The position numbers and the translations under genes were made by a program. Shown here piece after piece: positions 56,276 to 64,000 of a stretch of DNA of 64,000 bases. Location: positions 417,501-481,500 of the forward strand of contig NZ_PDJB01000001.1 of assembly GCF_002563895.1 (NCBI RefSeq), read 5' to 3'. The notes beneath the pieces are model-generated. The model did not search any database. It worked only from the letters and a program-made list of their open reading frames with translations, and was not told where the DNA came from. Positions within the stretch are counted from its first letter, which is position 1, and each line of letters starts with the position of its first letter. This DNA is from Pseudomonas lurida. Its GTDB lineage: Bacteria; Pseudomonadota; Gammaproteobacteria; Pseudomonadales; Pseudomonadaceae.

Positions 56276-58012
56276 TTACATACGCTCCAGAGTTTCCAGG
56301 CCCAACAATTCCAGGCCTTGCTTGAGGGTCCGTCCAGCCAGTGCGGCGAGGCGCAGGCGGCTTTGCTTCTGGGCTTCGTCGTCGGCGGTCAGGATCGGGC
56401 AGTTCTCGTAGAAGCTGGAGAACAGGCCGGCGACTTCGTACAGGTAGGTGCACAGGATGTGCGGCGTGCCTTTCTCGCCGACGCTGTTCAGCACTTCGCC
56501 AAATTGCGCCAGCTTGGCGGCCAGCTCTTGCTCGTGCGCAGCCTCCAGGTTGATCTGGCCTTCGACTTCGCTGAAGTCCTTGCCCAGCTTGCGGAACACG
56601 CCGGCCACACGGGTGTAGGCGTACAGCAGGTAAGGCGCGGTGTTGCCTTCGAAGTTGAGCATCAGCTCGAAGTTGAAGCTGTAGTCGCTGGTGCGGTGCT
56701 TGGACAGGTCGGCGTATTTCACTGCGCCAATGCCCACCACGCGAGCGATGTTGCGCAGGTCGGCCTCGGCCAGTTCCGGGTTCTTTTCCTTCACCAGGTT
56801 GTAGGCACGTTCCTGGGCTTCGGTCAGCAGGTCGATCAGCTTCACCGTGCCGCCGTCGCGGGTCTTGAACGGGCGGCCATCGGCGCCGTTCATGGTGCCG
56901 AAGCCCATGTGTTCCATGTGCATCGGGTGGGTGACGAAACCGGCGCGGCGCGCCACTTCGAACACCTGCTGGAAGTGCAGGGCCTGGCGCTGGTCGACGA
57001 AATACAGCGCGCGATCCGCCTTGAGTACACCGCTGCGGTAGCGCACGGCCGCCAGGTCGGTGGTGGCATACAGGTAGCCGCCATCGGCCTTGACGATGAT
57101 CACCGGCAGCGGCTCGCCGTCGGCAGTCTTGAACTCTTCGAGGAACACGCATTGCGCGCCATTGCTCTCGACCAGCAGGCCAGCGGCCTTGAGGTCGTTG
57201 ACCACGTTGATCAAGTCGTCGTTATAGGCGCTTTCGCCCATTACGTCGGCCATGGTCAATTTGACGTTGAGCAGTTCGTAGATTTCCTGGCAGTGCGACA
57301 GGGAAATCTCACGGAAACGGCCCCACAGTTCCAGGCATTCCTGATCGCCGGCCTGCAGCTTGACCACCAGGCCACGGGCGCGGTCGGCGAATTCTTCGGA
57401 CTCGTCGAAGCGCTTCTTGGCGGCGCGGTAGAAGTTTTCCAGGTCCGACAGCTCGTTGCTGGTGATCGGGTTCTCTTGCAGGTAAGCCATCAGCATGCCG
57501 AACTGGGTGCCCCAGTCGCCCACGTGGTTCTGACGGATCACGGTGTCGCCAAGGAACTCCAATACGCGCGCCACGCCGTCACCGATGATGGTGGAGCGCA
57601 GGTGGCCCACGTGCATCTCTTTAGCCAGGTTGGGTGCCGACAGGTCGATGGCCACGCGCTGCAGCGGGCCGGCCTTGCGCACGCCGATCTTGGCGTCGGC
57701 CAAGGCGGCATCCAGGCGGGAAGCCAGGGCCTGGGTGTTCTGGAAGAAGTTGATAAAGCCCGGGCCGGCGATTTCGGCCTTGGTCACACTCTCGTGGGAC
57801 GGCAGCGCAGCGATGATTTTTTCTGCCAGGTCCCGCGGTTTCATGCCGGCAGGCTTGGACAGCATCATCGCGATGTTGCTGGCGAAGTCGCCGTGGGTCT
57901 TGTCGCGGGTGTTTTCCACCTGGATCGCCGGCGTCAGGCCTTCAGGCAACACACCTTCGTTGACGAGTTGGGTGAGGGCTTGTTGGATCAGCTGGCGAAT
58001 GGTGTCTTTCAT
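56276..58012 (-). CDS. argS: Arginyl-tRNA synthetase ArgS
   Basis: 578 residues from ATG 58012 ([21 protein letters not shown]). Class I synthetase: N-terminal Add-1 domain for tRNA, HIGH-equivalent HVGH in [21 protein letters not shown] near residue 130, catalytic core, and the alpha-helical anticodon-binding domain (DALR type, [15 protein letters not shown] ... [16 protein letters not shown]). The in-frame extension to 58033 is unlikely. It sits upstream of the SPOR gene, probably on one transcript. Confidence 0.96.
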   Translation of the reverse strand: MKDTIRQLIQQALTQLVNEGVLPEGLTPAIQVENTRDKTHGDFASNIAMMLSKPAGMKPRDLAEKIIAALPSHESVTKAEIAGPGFINFFQNTQALASRLDAALADAKIGVRKAGPLQRVAIDLSAPNLAKEMHVGHLRSTIIGDGVARVLEFLGDTVIRQNHVGDWGTQFGMLMAYLQENPITSNELSDLENFYRAAKKRFDESEEFADRARGLVVKLQAGDQECLELWGRFREISLSHCQEIYELLNVKLTMADVMGESAYNDDLINVVNDLKAAGLLVESNGAQCVFLEEFKTADGEPLPVIIVKADGGYLYATTDLAAVRYRSGVLKADRALYFVDQRQALHFQQVFEVARRAGFVTHPMHMEHMGFGTMNGADGRPFKTRDGGTVKLIDLLTEAQERAYNLVKEKNPELAEADLRNIARVVGIGAVKYADLSKHRTSDYSFNFELMLNFEGNTAPYLLYAYTRVAGVFRKLGKDFSEVEGQINLEAAHEQELAAKLAQFGEVLNSVGEKGTPHILCTYLYEVAGLFSSFYENCPILTADDEAQKQSRLRLAALAGRTLKQGLELLGLETLERM

Positions 58013-58163
58013 GGTGTTCTCTTTCGACCGCAAGCGGCGGCGCGCGATGCGCAGGTGGAAAAACTGGGCATTATCCGTGGCGAGGGCGGGCTTGCCAACC
58101 GTTCAGACCAGATGGCGGACCTGCGGGCCTTCGCTGGCAGGACAACTTTCGTCCCTTTCCCTT

Positions 58164-58192
58164 TGCAGGCGCCGGCAAAGCCGGCGCCTGCA
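58164..58192. terminator. Perfect hairpin between priA and argS
   Basis: TGCAGGCGCCGGC-aaa-GCCGGCGCCTGCA is a 13-bp perfect, very GC-rich stem nine bases after the priA stop in the leftward direction. No T-tract follows, so it may be a factor-dependent terminator or processing signal. Confidence 0.5.
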
Positions 58193-58201
58193 GGGGGCGG
58201 G

Positions 58202-60421
58202 TTAGTATAAATCTACCGGGTCTACGTCCAGCGACCATCGCACTTGCCGGCCGCTGGGCATTTGCTCCAGGGCAAGCAACCAGCTACTTAATAGCCGATG
58301 CAGGGGCGCGCGGGAGGTTGCCTGCAAGAGTAGCTGAGCACGATAGCGCCCGGCGCGGCGTTCCATGGGGGCGGGCACCGGGCCAAGCAGTTCGATGCCG
58401 CTCAGACCCAGTTCGCCAAGCAAACGTTCGGCGGCGCTGCAGGCTTCATCCAGGAAACCTTCGGCCTGCCCCGGCTTGTGAGCCTCGGCGCGCAGCAAGG
58501 CCAAGTGGGAAAACGGCGGCAGGCCGGCGGCGCGGCGTTCGCTCAACGCTTGTTCGGCGAAGGCGAAGTAGCCTTGCTCTGTCAGCTGAATGAGCAGCGG
58601 ATGGTCGGCCAGGTGCGTCTGGATAATCACCCGGCCTGGTTCCTCGGCGCGGCCCGCGCGGCCAGCGACCTGCACGATCAACTGCGCCATGCGTTCACTG
58701 GCGCGAAAGTCCCCAGAGAACAGCCCGCCATCGGCATCCAGGATCGATACCAGCGTTACCCGTGGAAAATGGTGCCCCTTGGCTAGCATTTGCGTGCCGA
58801 TAAGAATGCACGGCTGGCCTTTCTGGATGGTGGCGAACAGCTGGTTCATCGCGTCCTTGCGCGACGTGCTGTCGCGGTCAACGCGCAGCACCGGAAAATC
58901 CGGAAACAGGATGCCCAGGCGCTCTTCGGCCCGCTCGGTGCCTGCGCCTACCGGACGCAGGTCGACTTTGCCGCACTGCGGACAGTGGCGCGGCACGCGT
59001 TCCACATGGCCGCAGTGATGGCAGCGCAGTTCGCCGTAGCGCTGGTGCACGGTCATGCGTGCGTCGCAGCGCTCGCATTCGGACATCCAGCCGCAGTCGT
59101 GGCACAGCAAGGTCGGTGCAAAGCCGCGGCGATTGAGGAATACCAGCACCTGTTGGCCGGCGGCAAGCGTCTGGCCGATGGCTTGTTGCATCGGCCCGGA
59201 AATACCGCTGTCCAGTGGGCGGCTCTTGACGTCCAGGCGCAGGAACCGTGGTTGCTTGGCGCCGCCCGCGCGCTCGTTGAGGCGCAGGAGACCATAACGG
59301 CCGGTGTAGGCATTGTGCAGGCTTTCGAGGGATGGCGTGGCCGAGCCCAGCACGATCGGGATGTCTTCCTGGCGTGCGCGTACCAGCGCCAGGTCGCGGG
59401 CGTGGTAGCGCAGGCCTTCCTGCTGTTTATAGGAGCCGTCGTGCTCCTCGTCGATGATGATCAACCCAGGGTTTTTCATCGGTGTGAACAGTGCCGAACG
59501 CGTGCCGATAATAATGTCGGCCTCGCCGTCCCGCGCGGCCAGCCACGACTCCAGGCGCTCACGGTCGTTGACGGCCGAGTGCACCAGGGCGATGCGTGCG
59601 TTGAAGCGCTGTTCGAAGCGCGCCAGCGTCTGCGGGCCCAGGTTGATCTCGGGGATCAGCACCAGGGCCTGTTTGCCGGCTTGCAGGGTCTCGCGGATCA
59701 ATTGCAAATAGACTTCGGTCTTGCCGCTGCCAGTGACGCCAGCCAGCAGGAACGCGTGGAAACTGTCAAAGCCTGCGCGAATGGCTTCGTACGCGGCGCG
59801 TTGCTCAGGGTTCAGCGGCAGTTCCGGCTGGGCCAGCCAGTGTTCGTGGCGAGCGTCAGGCGCGTGCTTGCGGATTTCCACCTGCACCAGTCCCTTGGCC
59901 AGCAGCAGGTCGAGGCTGTCTTTGCTCAGCATCAGCTTGCTCAATAGCTGGTGAGCCACGCCATGGGGGTGCTGCGCCAGCGTGGCCAAGGCCTCACGCT
60001 GGCGCGGGGCGCGAGCGATGCGCGGGTCGTCGAGACGCGCGCCGGGTACCGTCGACCAGAAACGTTCCTGGCGCGCTTCGGCCAGTTCGCCCTGGCGCAG
60101 CAGTACCGGCAATGCCCAGCTCAGGGTATCGCCCAGGCTGTGTTGGTAATACTGGGCAGTCCACAGGCACAGCTTGAACAGTGCCGGCGGCAGCGGTGGG
60201 GTGGCATCGAGGATGGCCAGGGCGGGCTTGAGTTTCTCGGCCGGCACTTCGCTGTGGTCAGCGACTTCGACCAGAATGCCGATCATCTCTCGACGCCCGA
60301 ACGGCACGCGCACGCGCATGCCCGGCTGCAACTGCGCCCGCAGCACGCCAGCCGGGGCCCGGTAATCGAACAGGCGGCGCAGGGGCGAGGGCAGGGCTAG
60401 GCGCAAAATGGCGTCGGGCAC
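58202..60421 (-). CDS. priA: Primosomal protein N' (PriA helicase)
   Basis: 739 residues from GTG 60421 ((M)PDAILRLALPSPLRRLFDYRAP), the usual Pseudomonas length; the frame remains open to 60526 but that extension is not family-like and lacks an SD. PriA restarts collapsed replication forks. Walker A LLAGVTGSGKTEVY near 220, DEEH in IIIDEEHDGSYKQQ, zinc-binding cysteines in CHDCGWMSECERCDARM and CHHCGHVERVPRHCPQC, and motif VI VAGRAGRAEEPG. Confidence 0.94.
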   Translation of the reverse strand: MPDAILRLALPSPLRRLFDYRAPAGVLRAQLQPGMRVRVPFGRREMIGILVEVADHSEVPAEKLKPALAILDATPPLPPALFKLCLWTAQYYQHSLGDTLSWALPVLLRQGELAEARQERFWSTVPGARLDDPRIARAPRQREALATLAQHPHGVAHQLLSKLMLSKDSLDLLLAKGLVQVEIRKHAPDARHEHWLAQPELPLNPEQRAAYEAIRAGFDSFHAFLLAGVTGSGKTEVYLQLIRETLQAGKQALVLIPEINLGPQTLARFEQRFNARIALVHSAVNDRERLESWLAARDGEADIIIGTRSALFTPMKNPGLIIIDEEHDGSYKQQEGLRYHARDLALVRARQEDIPIVLGSATPSLESLHNAYTGRYGLLRLNERAGGAKQPRFLRLDVKSRPLDSGISGPMQQAIGQTLAAGQQVLVFLNRRGFAPTLLCHDCGWMSECERCDARMTVHQRYGELRCHHCGHVERVPRHCPQCGKVDLRPVGAGTERAEERLGILFPDFPVLRVDRDSTSRKDAMNQLFATIQKGQPCILIGTQMLAKGHHFPRVTLVSILDADGGLFSGDFRASERMAQLIVQVAGRAGRAEEPGRVIIQTHLADHPLLIQLTEQGYFAFAEQALSERRAAGLPPFSHLALLRAEAHKPGQAEGFLDEACSAAERLLGELGLSGIELLGPVPAPMERRAGRYRAQLLLQATSRAPLHRLLSSWLLALEQMPSGRQVRWSLDVDPVDLY

Positions 60422-60539
60422 GCGAGGGGTCTCATATAAAGGCAGGCGGTGGCGCAAGGGCGGGAGCCTAGCAGACAGGGGAGGGCTTGGGTATGCCACG
60501 GTTTTCTGATGAAAGGAGGTTTTCAACCGGAAGCGCCGC

Positions 60540-60567
60540 TTGCGCGATTGAAAAGGTCTGGTAGAAT
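60540..60567 (+). promoter_or_regulatory. Sigma-70 promoter of rpmE
   Basis: TTGCGC (60540-60545), 16-base spacer, TAGAAT (60562-60567, five of six). The start would be near 60574, giving a leader of about 63 bases before the rpmE ATG. Confidence 0.65.
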
Positions 60568-60584
60568 CCGCGGCCTAATTACGT

Positions 60585-60636
60585 GCGGTATTCGACAATA
60601 GTGTCGAGTGGCGGCACGCTAGCCCGAGGAAGTGCC
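60585..60636 (+). promoter_or_regulatory. Structured rpmE leader, candidate L31 autoregulatory site
   Basis: The leader holds a hairpin TCGACA-atag-TGTCGA (60592-60607) flanked by GTGC/GCAC, and alternatively GGCAC (60612-60616) can pair with GTGCC (60632-60636), which would enclose the SD CGAGGA (60625-60630) in the loop. Ribosomal protein L31 genes carry autoregulatory leaders in several bacteria. The pairing is seen; regulation is inferred. Confidence 0.45.
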
Positions 60637-60870
60637 ATGAAAGCCGATATCCATCCAGCGTACGAAACCATCGAAGTAACCTGCAGCTGCGGCAACAAGT
60701 TCGAAACTCGTTCGAACCTGTGCAAGCCACTGGGTACTGACGTATGCAACGAGTGCCACCCGTTCTACACCGGTAAGCAGAAAACTCTGGACACCGGCGG
60801 CCGTGTACAGCGCTTCGCAGATCGCTTTGGTGCTTTCGGCAAGAAGCCTGCTGCTACTCCAGCAGAGTAA
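60637..60870 (+). CDS. rpmE: 50S ribosomal protein L31, zinc-binding form
   Basis: 77 residues from ATG 60637 ([22 protein letters not shown]). The four zinc-ligand cysteines are Cys16, Cys18 (TCSCG), and Cys37, Cys40 (VCNECHP): the C+ paralogue used when zinc is sufficient. CGAGGA is six bases before the start. The longer frame from 60583 overlaps the leader and is not coding. Confidence 0.97.
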   Translation: MKADIHPAYETIEVTCSCGNKFETRSNLCKPLGTDVCNECHPFYTGKQKTLDTGGRVQRFADRFGAFGKKPAATPAE

Positions 60871-60884
60871 GGCTCAAAAGCCTT

Positions 60885-61691
60885 ATGGGCTTTTGCCAGC
60901 TGTTGAAAAAGGCGTCCCTTGTGGGCGCCTTTTTTGTGCCTGGCATTTGGCTTTCAGTCGCCCAGGCCGACGTGATCTGCCCTGTGCCGACCGCCCCGGC
61001 CCAAGTGGAGGTGCAGCGTGTGGTGGATGGCGATACGGTGCGCCTCACGGATGGCCGCAGCGTGCGGATGATCGGCGTCAATGCACCGGAAACCGGCAAG
61101 CGTGGCCGCCCCGACGAGCCTTACGCCGTTGCTGCCCGCCTGCGCTTGCAGGCCTTGGTGGACGCCAGCGACCGTCGCGTCGGCCTGGTAGCAGGGCGCG
61201 AGAGCAAGGACCGCTACGGCCGCACCTTGGCCCACCTCTACGGCGCAGATGGAAAGAATCTTGAGGCGCAACTGCTGGCCGAAGGCTTGGGGTTTCAGGT
61301 GGGTGTCGCGCCCAATGTCGATCTGGTCGCCTGCCAGCAGGCCGTTGAAAACAGCGCCCGTGACGCGCGGCTGGGCCTGTGGCGGCAATCACCTGTACAG
61401 CGCGTGGCGCAGCTCAAGCAGTCCGGCTTTGCGTTGGTCGGCGGCCGGGTCAGCAAGATCGAACGCAATCGCGGTGGGGTCTGGATCGAATTGCACGGCT
61501 CACTGGTATTACGCATTGCACCCGCGCTTGTCCCACAATTCGACACGGCATGGCTCAGTGGTCTGCAAGGCATGCCCATCGAGGCCCGTGGGTGGGTGCA
61601 GGATCGCGCCCGGCGTGGCGGCCTGAAAAACGGTCAGGCACGTTGGTTGCTACCACTGACCGACCCCAGCATGCTCAAATCGACGCATTAA
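60885..61691 (+). CDS. Secreted thermonuclease-family nuclease (SNase domain)
   Basis: 268 residues. Signal peptide MGFCQLLKKASLVGAFFVPGIWLSVAQA|DV, then a staphylococcal-nuclease domain (about 42-165) with VVDGDTVRL, MIGVNAPETGK, and SKDRYGRTLAHLY: the Ca2+-binding Asp, the two Arg and the Glu of the active site are present. A C-terminal extension of about 90 residues has no assigned role. The SD is weak. The codons of the signal peptide include the rpmE terminator hairpin, so expression likely depends on read-through from rpmE or an internal promoter. Confidence 0.88.
   Translation: MGFCQLLKKASLVGAFFVPGIWLSVAQADVICPVPTAPAQVEVQRVVDGDTVRLTDGRSVRMIGVNAPETGKRGRPDEPYAVAARLRLQALVDASDRRVGLVAGRESKDRYGRTLAHLYGADGKNLEAQLLAEGLGFQVGVAPNVDLVACQQAVENSARDARLGLWRQSPVQRVAQLKQSGFALVGGRVSKIERNRGGVWIELHGSLVLRIAPALVPQFDTAWLSGLQGMPIEARGWVQDRARRGGLKNGQARWLLPLTDPSMLKSTH
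60906..60935 (+). terminator. Strong terminator of rpmE, inside the nuclease signal-peptide codons
   Basis: AAAAAGGCG (60906-60914) pairs with CGCCTTTTT (60926-60934); the stem extends to 12 bp with one G-U pair and closes a five-base loop, then T-tract. It is a textbook rho-independent terminator 36 bases after the rpmE stop, yet it lies 21 bases into the nuclease frame. Confidence 0.9.
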
Positions 61692-61758
61692 CAAAAAATT
61701 GTAGACATTTTTTTAGTCGATTGTGAACAGTTAAGCCCTTGTATCCCGTGGCCTTAGA

Positions 61759-61787
61759 CCAAAGTACGGCACTTTGGGGCCTTGACA
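61759..61787 (+). promoter_or_regulatory. Dyad and -35-like element before maeB
   Basis: CCAAAGT-acggc-ACTTTGG (61759-61777) is a perfect seven-bp dyad; TTGACA, a perfect -35 box, follows at 61782-61787. The -10 place (TTGTAG at 61805) is poor, which would suit an activator-dependent promoter. maeB begins 85 bases after TTGACA. Confidence 0.4.
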
Positions 61788-61872
61788 CCTGTGACTGCCC
61801 AGTCTTGTAGGGACTTTGCGACACGCGTATCCTCGGCGGTCCGTCGACCAACAGTAAAAGCGGAATGCCGAT

Positions 61873-63141
61873 ATGTCTGATTTGAAAACTGCCGCTCTCG
61901 AATATCATGCCCATCCTCGTCCAGGAAAGCTGAGTGTAGAGCTCACCAAGGCCACTGCTACCGCCCGCGACCTGTCGCTGGCCTACAGCCCTGGTGTTGC
62001 CGAGCCCGTACGTGAAATCGCCCGCGACCCCGAACTGGCGTACAAGTACACCGGCAAAGGCAACCTGGTTGCAGTGATTTCCGATGGCACCGCGATTCTT
62101 GGCCTGGGTAACCTCGGCCCATTGGCTTCCAAGCCAGTCATGGAAGGTAAAGGCGTGCTGTTCAAGCGCTTTGCCGGCATCGACGTTTTCGACATCGAAG
62201 TCGACTCCGAAAGCCCGCAGGCTTTCATCGACACGGTCAAGCGCATTTCCATCACCTTCGGTGGCATCAACCTGGAAGACATCAAGGCACCTGAGTGCTT
62301 CGAGATCGAAAAGGCCTTGATCGAACAGTGCGACATTCCGGTATTCCACGATGACCAGCACGGCACCGCGATCGTTACCGCGGCCGGCATGATCAACGCC
62401 CTGGAAATCGCTGGCAAGACCCTGGCTGACGCACAGATCGTCTGCCTGGGCGCCGGCGCTGCGGCCATCTCCTGCATGAAGTTGCTGGTGAGCATGGGCG
62501 CCAAGCTGGAAAACATCTTCATGGTCGACAGCAAGGGCGTGGTCCAGTCCGAGCGTACCGACCTGAACCAGTACAAGGCGATGTTTGCCCACGCGACTGA
62601 CAAGCGCACCCTGGCTGACGCCCTCGACGGTGCAGACGTGTTCGTCGGCCTGTCCGGCCCGAACCTGCTGAGCGCCGAAGGCCTCAAGTCCATGGCGGCC
62701 AACCCGATCGTGTTCGCCTGCTCCAACCCTGATCCAGAGATCTCTCCGGAACTGGCTCACGCCACCCGTAGCGACGTGATCATGGCGACCGGCCGTTCGG
62801 ACTACCCGAACCAGGTCAACAACGTGCTGGGCTTCCCGTTCATCTTCCGTGGTGCCCTGGACGTTCGCGCCAAGCGCATCAACGAAGAGATGAAAGTAGC
62901 GGCCGCCAACGCCCTGCGTGAACTGGCCAAGCTGCCGGTGCCACAGGAAGTGTGCGACGCCTACGGCGGTATCAAGCTGGAATTCGGTCGTGAGTACATC
63001 ATTCCGAAACCCATGGATAAGCGCCTGATCACCCTGATCTCGGATGCCGTGGCCAAAGCCGCCATCGAGACCGGCGTGGCCACCCTGCCCTATCCGAAGC
63101 ACTACCCACTGCAAAGTGTGGATGATGTGTTCAACGGCTAA
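61873..63141 (+). CDS. maeB: NADP-dependent malic enzyme MaeB, short form
   Basis: 422 residues. It decarboxylates L-malate to pyruvate with reduction of NADP+. Motifs: LAYSPGVAEPVREI with catalytic Tyr, VISDGTAILGLGNLGPLASKPVMEGK with catalytic Lys, FHDDQHGTAIV metal site, and the nucleotide fold IVCLGAGAAAISCMK. Unlike the 759-residue E. coli MaeB it has no C-terminal phosphotransacetylase-like domain, so the acetyl-CoA control seen there would be absent; this short form is normal for Pseudomonas. In PHA producers it supplies NADPH and pyruvate. Confidence 0.95.
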   Translation: MSDLKTAALEYHAHPRPGKLSVELTKATATARDLSLAYSPGVAEPVREIARDPELAYKYTGKGNLVAVISDGTAILGLGNLGPLASKPVMEGKGVLFKRFAGIDVFDIEVDSESPQAFIDTVKRISITFGGINLEDIKAPECFEIEKALIEQCDIPVFHDDQHGTAIVTAAGMINALEIAGKTLADAQIVCLGAGAAAISCMKLLVSMGAKLENIFMVDSKGVVQSERTDLNQYKAMFAHATDKRTLADALDGADVFVGLSGPNLLSAEGLKSMAANPIVFACSNPDPEISPELAHATRSDVIMATGRSDYPNQVNNVLGFPFIFRGALDVRAKRINEEMKVAAANALRELAKLPVPQEVCDAYGGIKLEFGREYIIPKPMDKRLITLISDAVAKAAIETGVATLPYPKHYPLQSVDDVFNG

Positions 63142-63155
63142 GCCGTTGTAGCGCA

Positions 63156-63199
63156 CCAACAAAAAGCCCCGGCTCTCACGAGTCGGGGCTTTTTGTTGG
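63156..63199. terminator. Bidirectional terminator between maeB and mrcA
   Basis: CCAACAAAAAGCCCCG (63156-63171) pairs with CGGGGCTTTTTGTTGG (63184-63199), a 16-bp stem with A and T runs on both arms, so it can end transcription from both sides. Confidence 0.93.
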
Positions 63200-63233
63200 G
63201 GGGCGATAAGCGTCAAGCCTGCGCAGCAGCAAC

Positions 63234-63261
63234 TGTGGGAACGGGCTTGCCCGCTCCCACA
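63234..63261. repeat. Single REP hairpin after mrcA
   Basis: TGTGGGAACGGG-cttg-CCCGCTCCCACA: one REP-type palindrome 12 bases from the mrcA stop. Confidence 0.8.
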
Positions 63262-63272
63262 TTCGGTCTGCG

Positions 63273-64000
63273 TTAGAACAGGTCGATCGGCGCCGCCTCA
63301 TCCGCCGGCAGCGGGCTGCCCGGTGCTACGCCATTGCCCAGCTCGTTGACCGATGGCGGCGTGTCTTCGCTCTTGAACAGTTCGAAGTACGCATTCGGCG
63401 TGCTTGGCGAGGCGGCGCGGCCGCTGACCGGGTCGATGCGCAGGCTGAGGATGCCTTCCGGTTCCGGCTGCGTATGCGGCGGTTTGTCCTTCAAGGCCGC
63501 GCCCATGTAGCTCATCCAGATCGGCAGCGCGACGGTACCGCCGAACTCGCGGCGGCCGAGGCTCTCCGGCTGATCGTAGCCGGTCCACACGGTGGTCACG
63601 TAGTCGGCGTTGTAGCCAGAGAACCAGGCATCCTTGGACTCGTTGGTAGTACCGGTCTTGCCGGCGATGTCCGGACGGTTCAGCGCCAGTGCGCGGCGGC
63701 CGGTACCTTTCTTGATCACGTCTTCCAGGATGCTGTTGAGAATATAAGTGGTACGGCCGTCGACAATGCGCTCGGCAACCGCGGGCGCCTGGGGCTCGGC
63801 CGGGGTGGTATTGGCGGCCGGCGTGGTGCCTGGGGTCGGCTCGATGGTGATGCCGCCATTGCTCGGCGCCGCCAGGCCATCGGTCGCCGCCACGCCATTC
63901 ACCACATCACCCGGCACGCGTGGCGGGTTGGCGGTGAACAGGGTGTCGCCGTTGCGGCTTTCGATCTTGTCGATCAGGTACGGCGCGATCTTGTAGCCGC
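63273..64000 (-). CDS. mrcA: Penicillin-binding protein 1A, C-terminal part (cut by window edge)
   Basis: The leftward frame enters from beyond the right edge (GYKIAPYLIDKIESRNGDTLFTANPPRVPGD...) and ends at 63273: about 242 residues. It is the end of the transpeptidase domain, recognised by the KTGTT box in IAGKTGTTNESKDAWFSGYNADYVTTVWTGYDQPESLG. A Pro/Thr/Ala-rich insert precedes RTTYILNSILEDVIKKGTGRRAL, and a low-complexity acidic tail ends in PIDLF. Named ponA in many pseudomonads. The glycosyltransferase domain and the SxxK serine lie outside the window. Confidence 0.93.
   Translation of the reverse strand, partial: GYKIAPYLIDKIESRNGDTLFTANPPRVPGDVVNGVAATDGLAAPSNGGITIEPTPGTTPAANTTPAEPQAPAVAERIVDGRTTYILNSILEDVIKKGTGRRALALNRPDIAGKTGTTNESKDAWFSGYNADYVTTVWTGYDQPESLGRREFGGTVALPIWMSYMGAALKDKPPHTQPEPEGILSLRIDPVSGRAASPSTPNAYFELFKSEDTPPSVNELGNGVAPGSPLPADEAAPIDLF

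Noticed and set aside
56246..58210. 654-residue rightward frame opposite argS
   Set aside because: Antisense shadow of argS, composition-driven.
61675..63216. 513-residue leftward frame opposite maeB
   Set aside because: Crosses the maeB terminator and promoter region and is only the complement of maeB codons.

Overview
The window is chromosomal DNA of a fluorescent Pseudomonas, most likely the P. fluorescens group. The GC-rich coding, the dense REP palindromes (GTGGGAGC...GCTTGCC type), the two-lyase hut cluster, the medium-chain-length PHA locus (phaC1-phaZ-phaC2-phaD with convergent phaI-phaF) and the order opgGH / amino-acid ABC / chemoreceptor / rsmE / tatCBA / hisEI / ubiBJE / pha / hslUV / argS / priA / rpmE / maeB / mrcA all point there. 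No tRNA, rRNA, CRISPR array, prophage or IS element was seen.

Region 1 (1-15284), histidine utilisation: hutF (cut by the window edge) diverges from hutC (GntR/UTRA repressor) and hutD. Then follow hutU, an NCS1-type permease (probable urocanate importer), the ABC importer hutXWV, hutH1, hutH2, an APC permease (probable histidine importer), hutI and hutG. This covers histidine to urocanate, imidazolonepropionate, formiminoglutamate (HutF deiminates it), formylglutamate and glutamate, with three uptake systems. A sigma-54 type element with a HutC-type palindrome over its predicted start lies before hutU. HutH1 precisely lacks the Ala-Ser-Gly triad that forms the MIO electrophile, while HutH2 has it.

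Region 2 (15285-27368): an orphan choline-type binding protein, an HSL-family hydrolase, pip-dtd, the glucan operon opgGH, and an amino-acid ABC importer with two tandem paralogous binding proteins. Region 3 (27372-32041): two adjacent chemoreceptors of the HBM type, then a gene-free stretch with four direct REP copies and a structured repeat that folds as a three-way junction. Region 4 (32042-38014): a compact leftward operon ubiE-ubiJ-ubiB-hisI-hisE-tatA-tatB-tatC-rsmE.

Region 5 (38159-52644), polyhydroxyalkanoate locus: a small PHA-system protein, phaI and phaF run rightward; phaD, phaC2, phaZ and phaC1 run leftward. Between phaF and phaD sits a 7.6-kb chaperone-usher fimbrial cluster (major pilin, two tandem chaperones, usher, two-domain adhesin, minor pilin) with a divergent RcsB/FimZ-like response regulator.

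Region 6 (52901-64000), housekeeping: a DUF971 protein, hslVU (clear heat-shock promoter, TTG start on hslV), a SPOR protein, argS, priA, rpmE with a candidate structured leader, a secreted nuclease whose signal-peptide codons overlap a strong terminator, the short NADP malic enzyme maeB, and the C-terminal end of mrcA (PBP1A) at the window edge.
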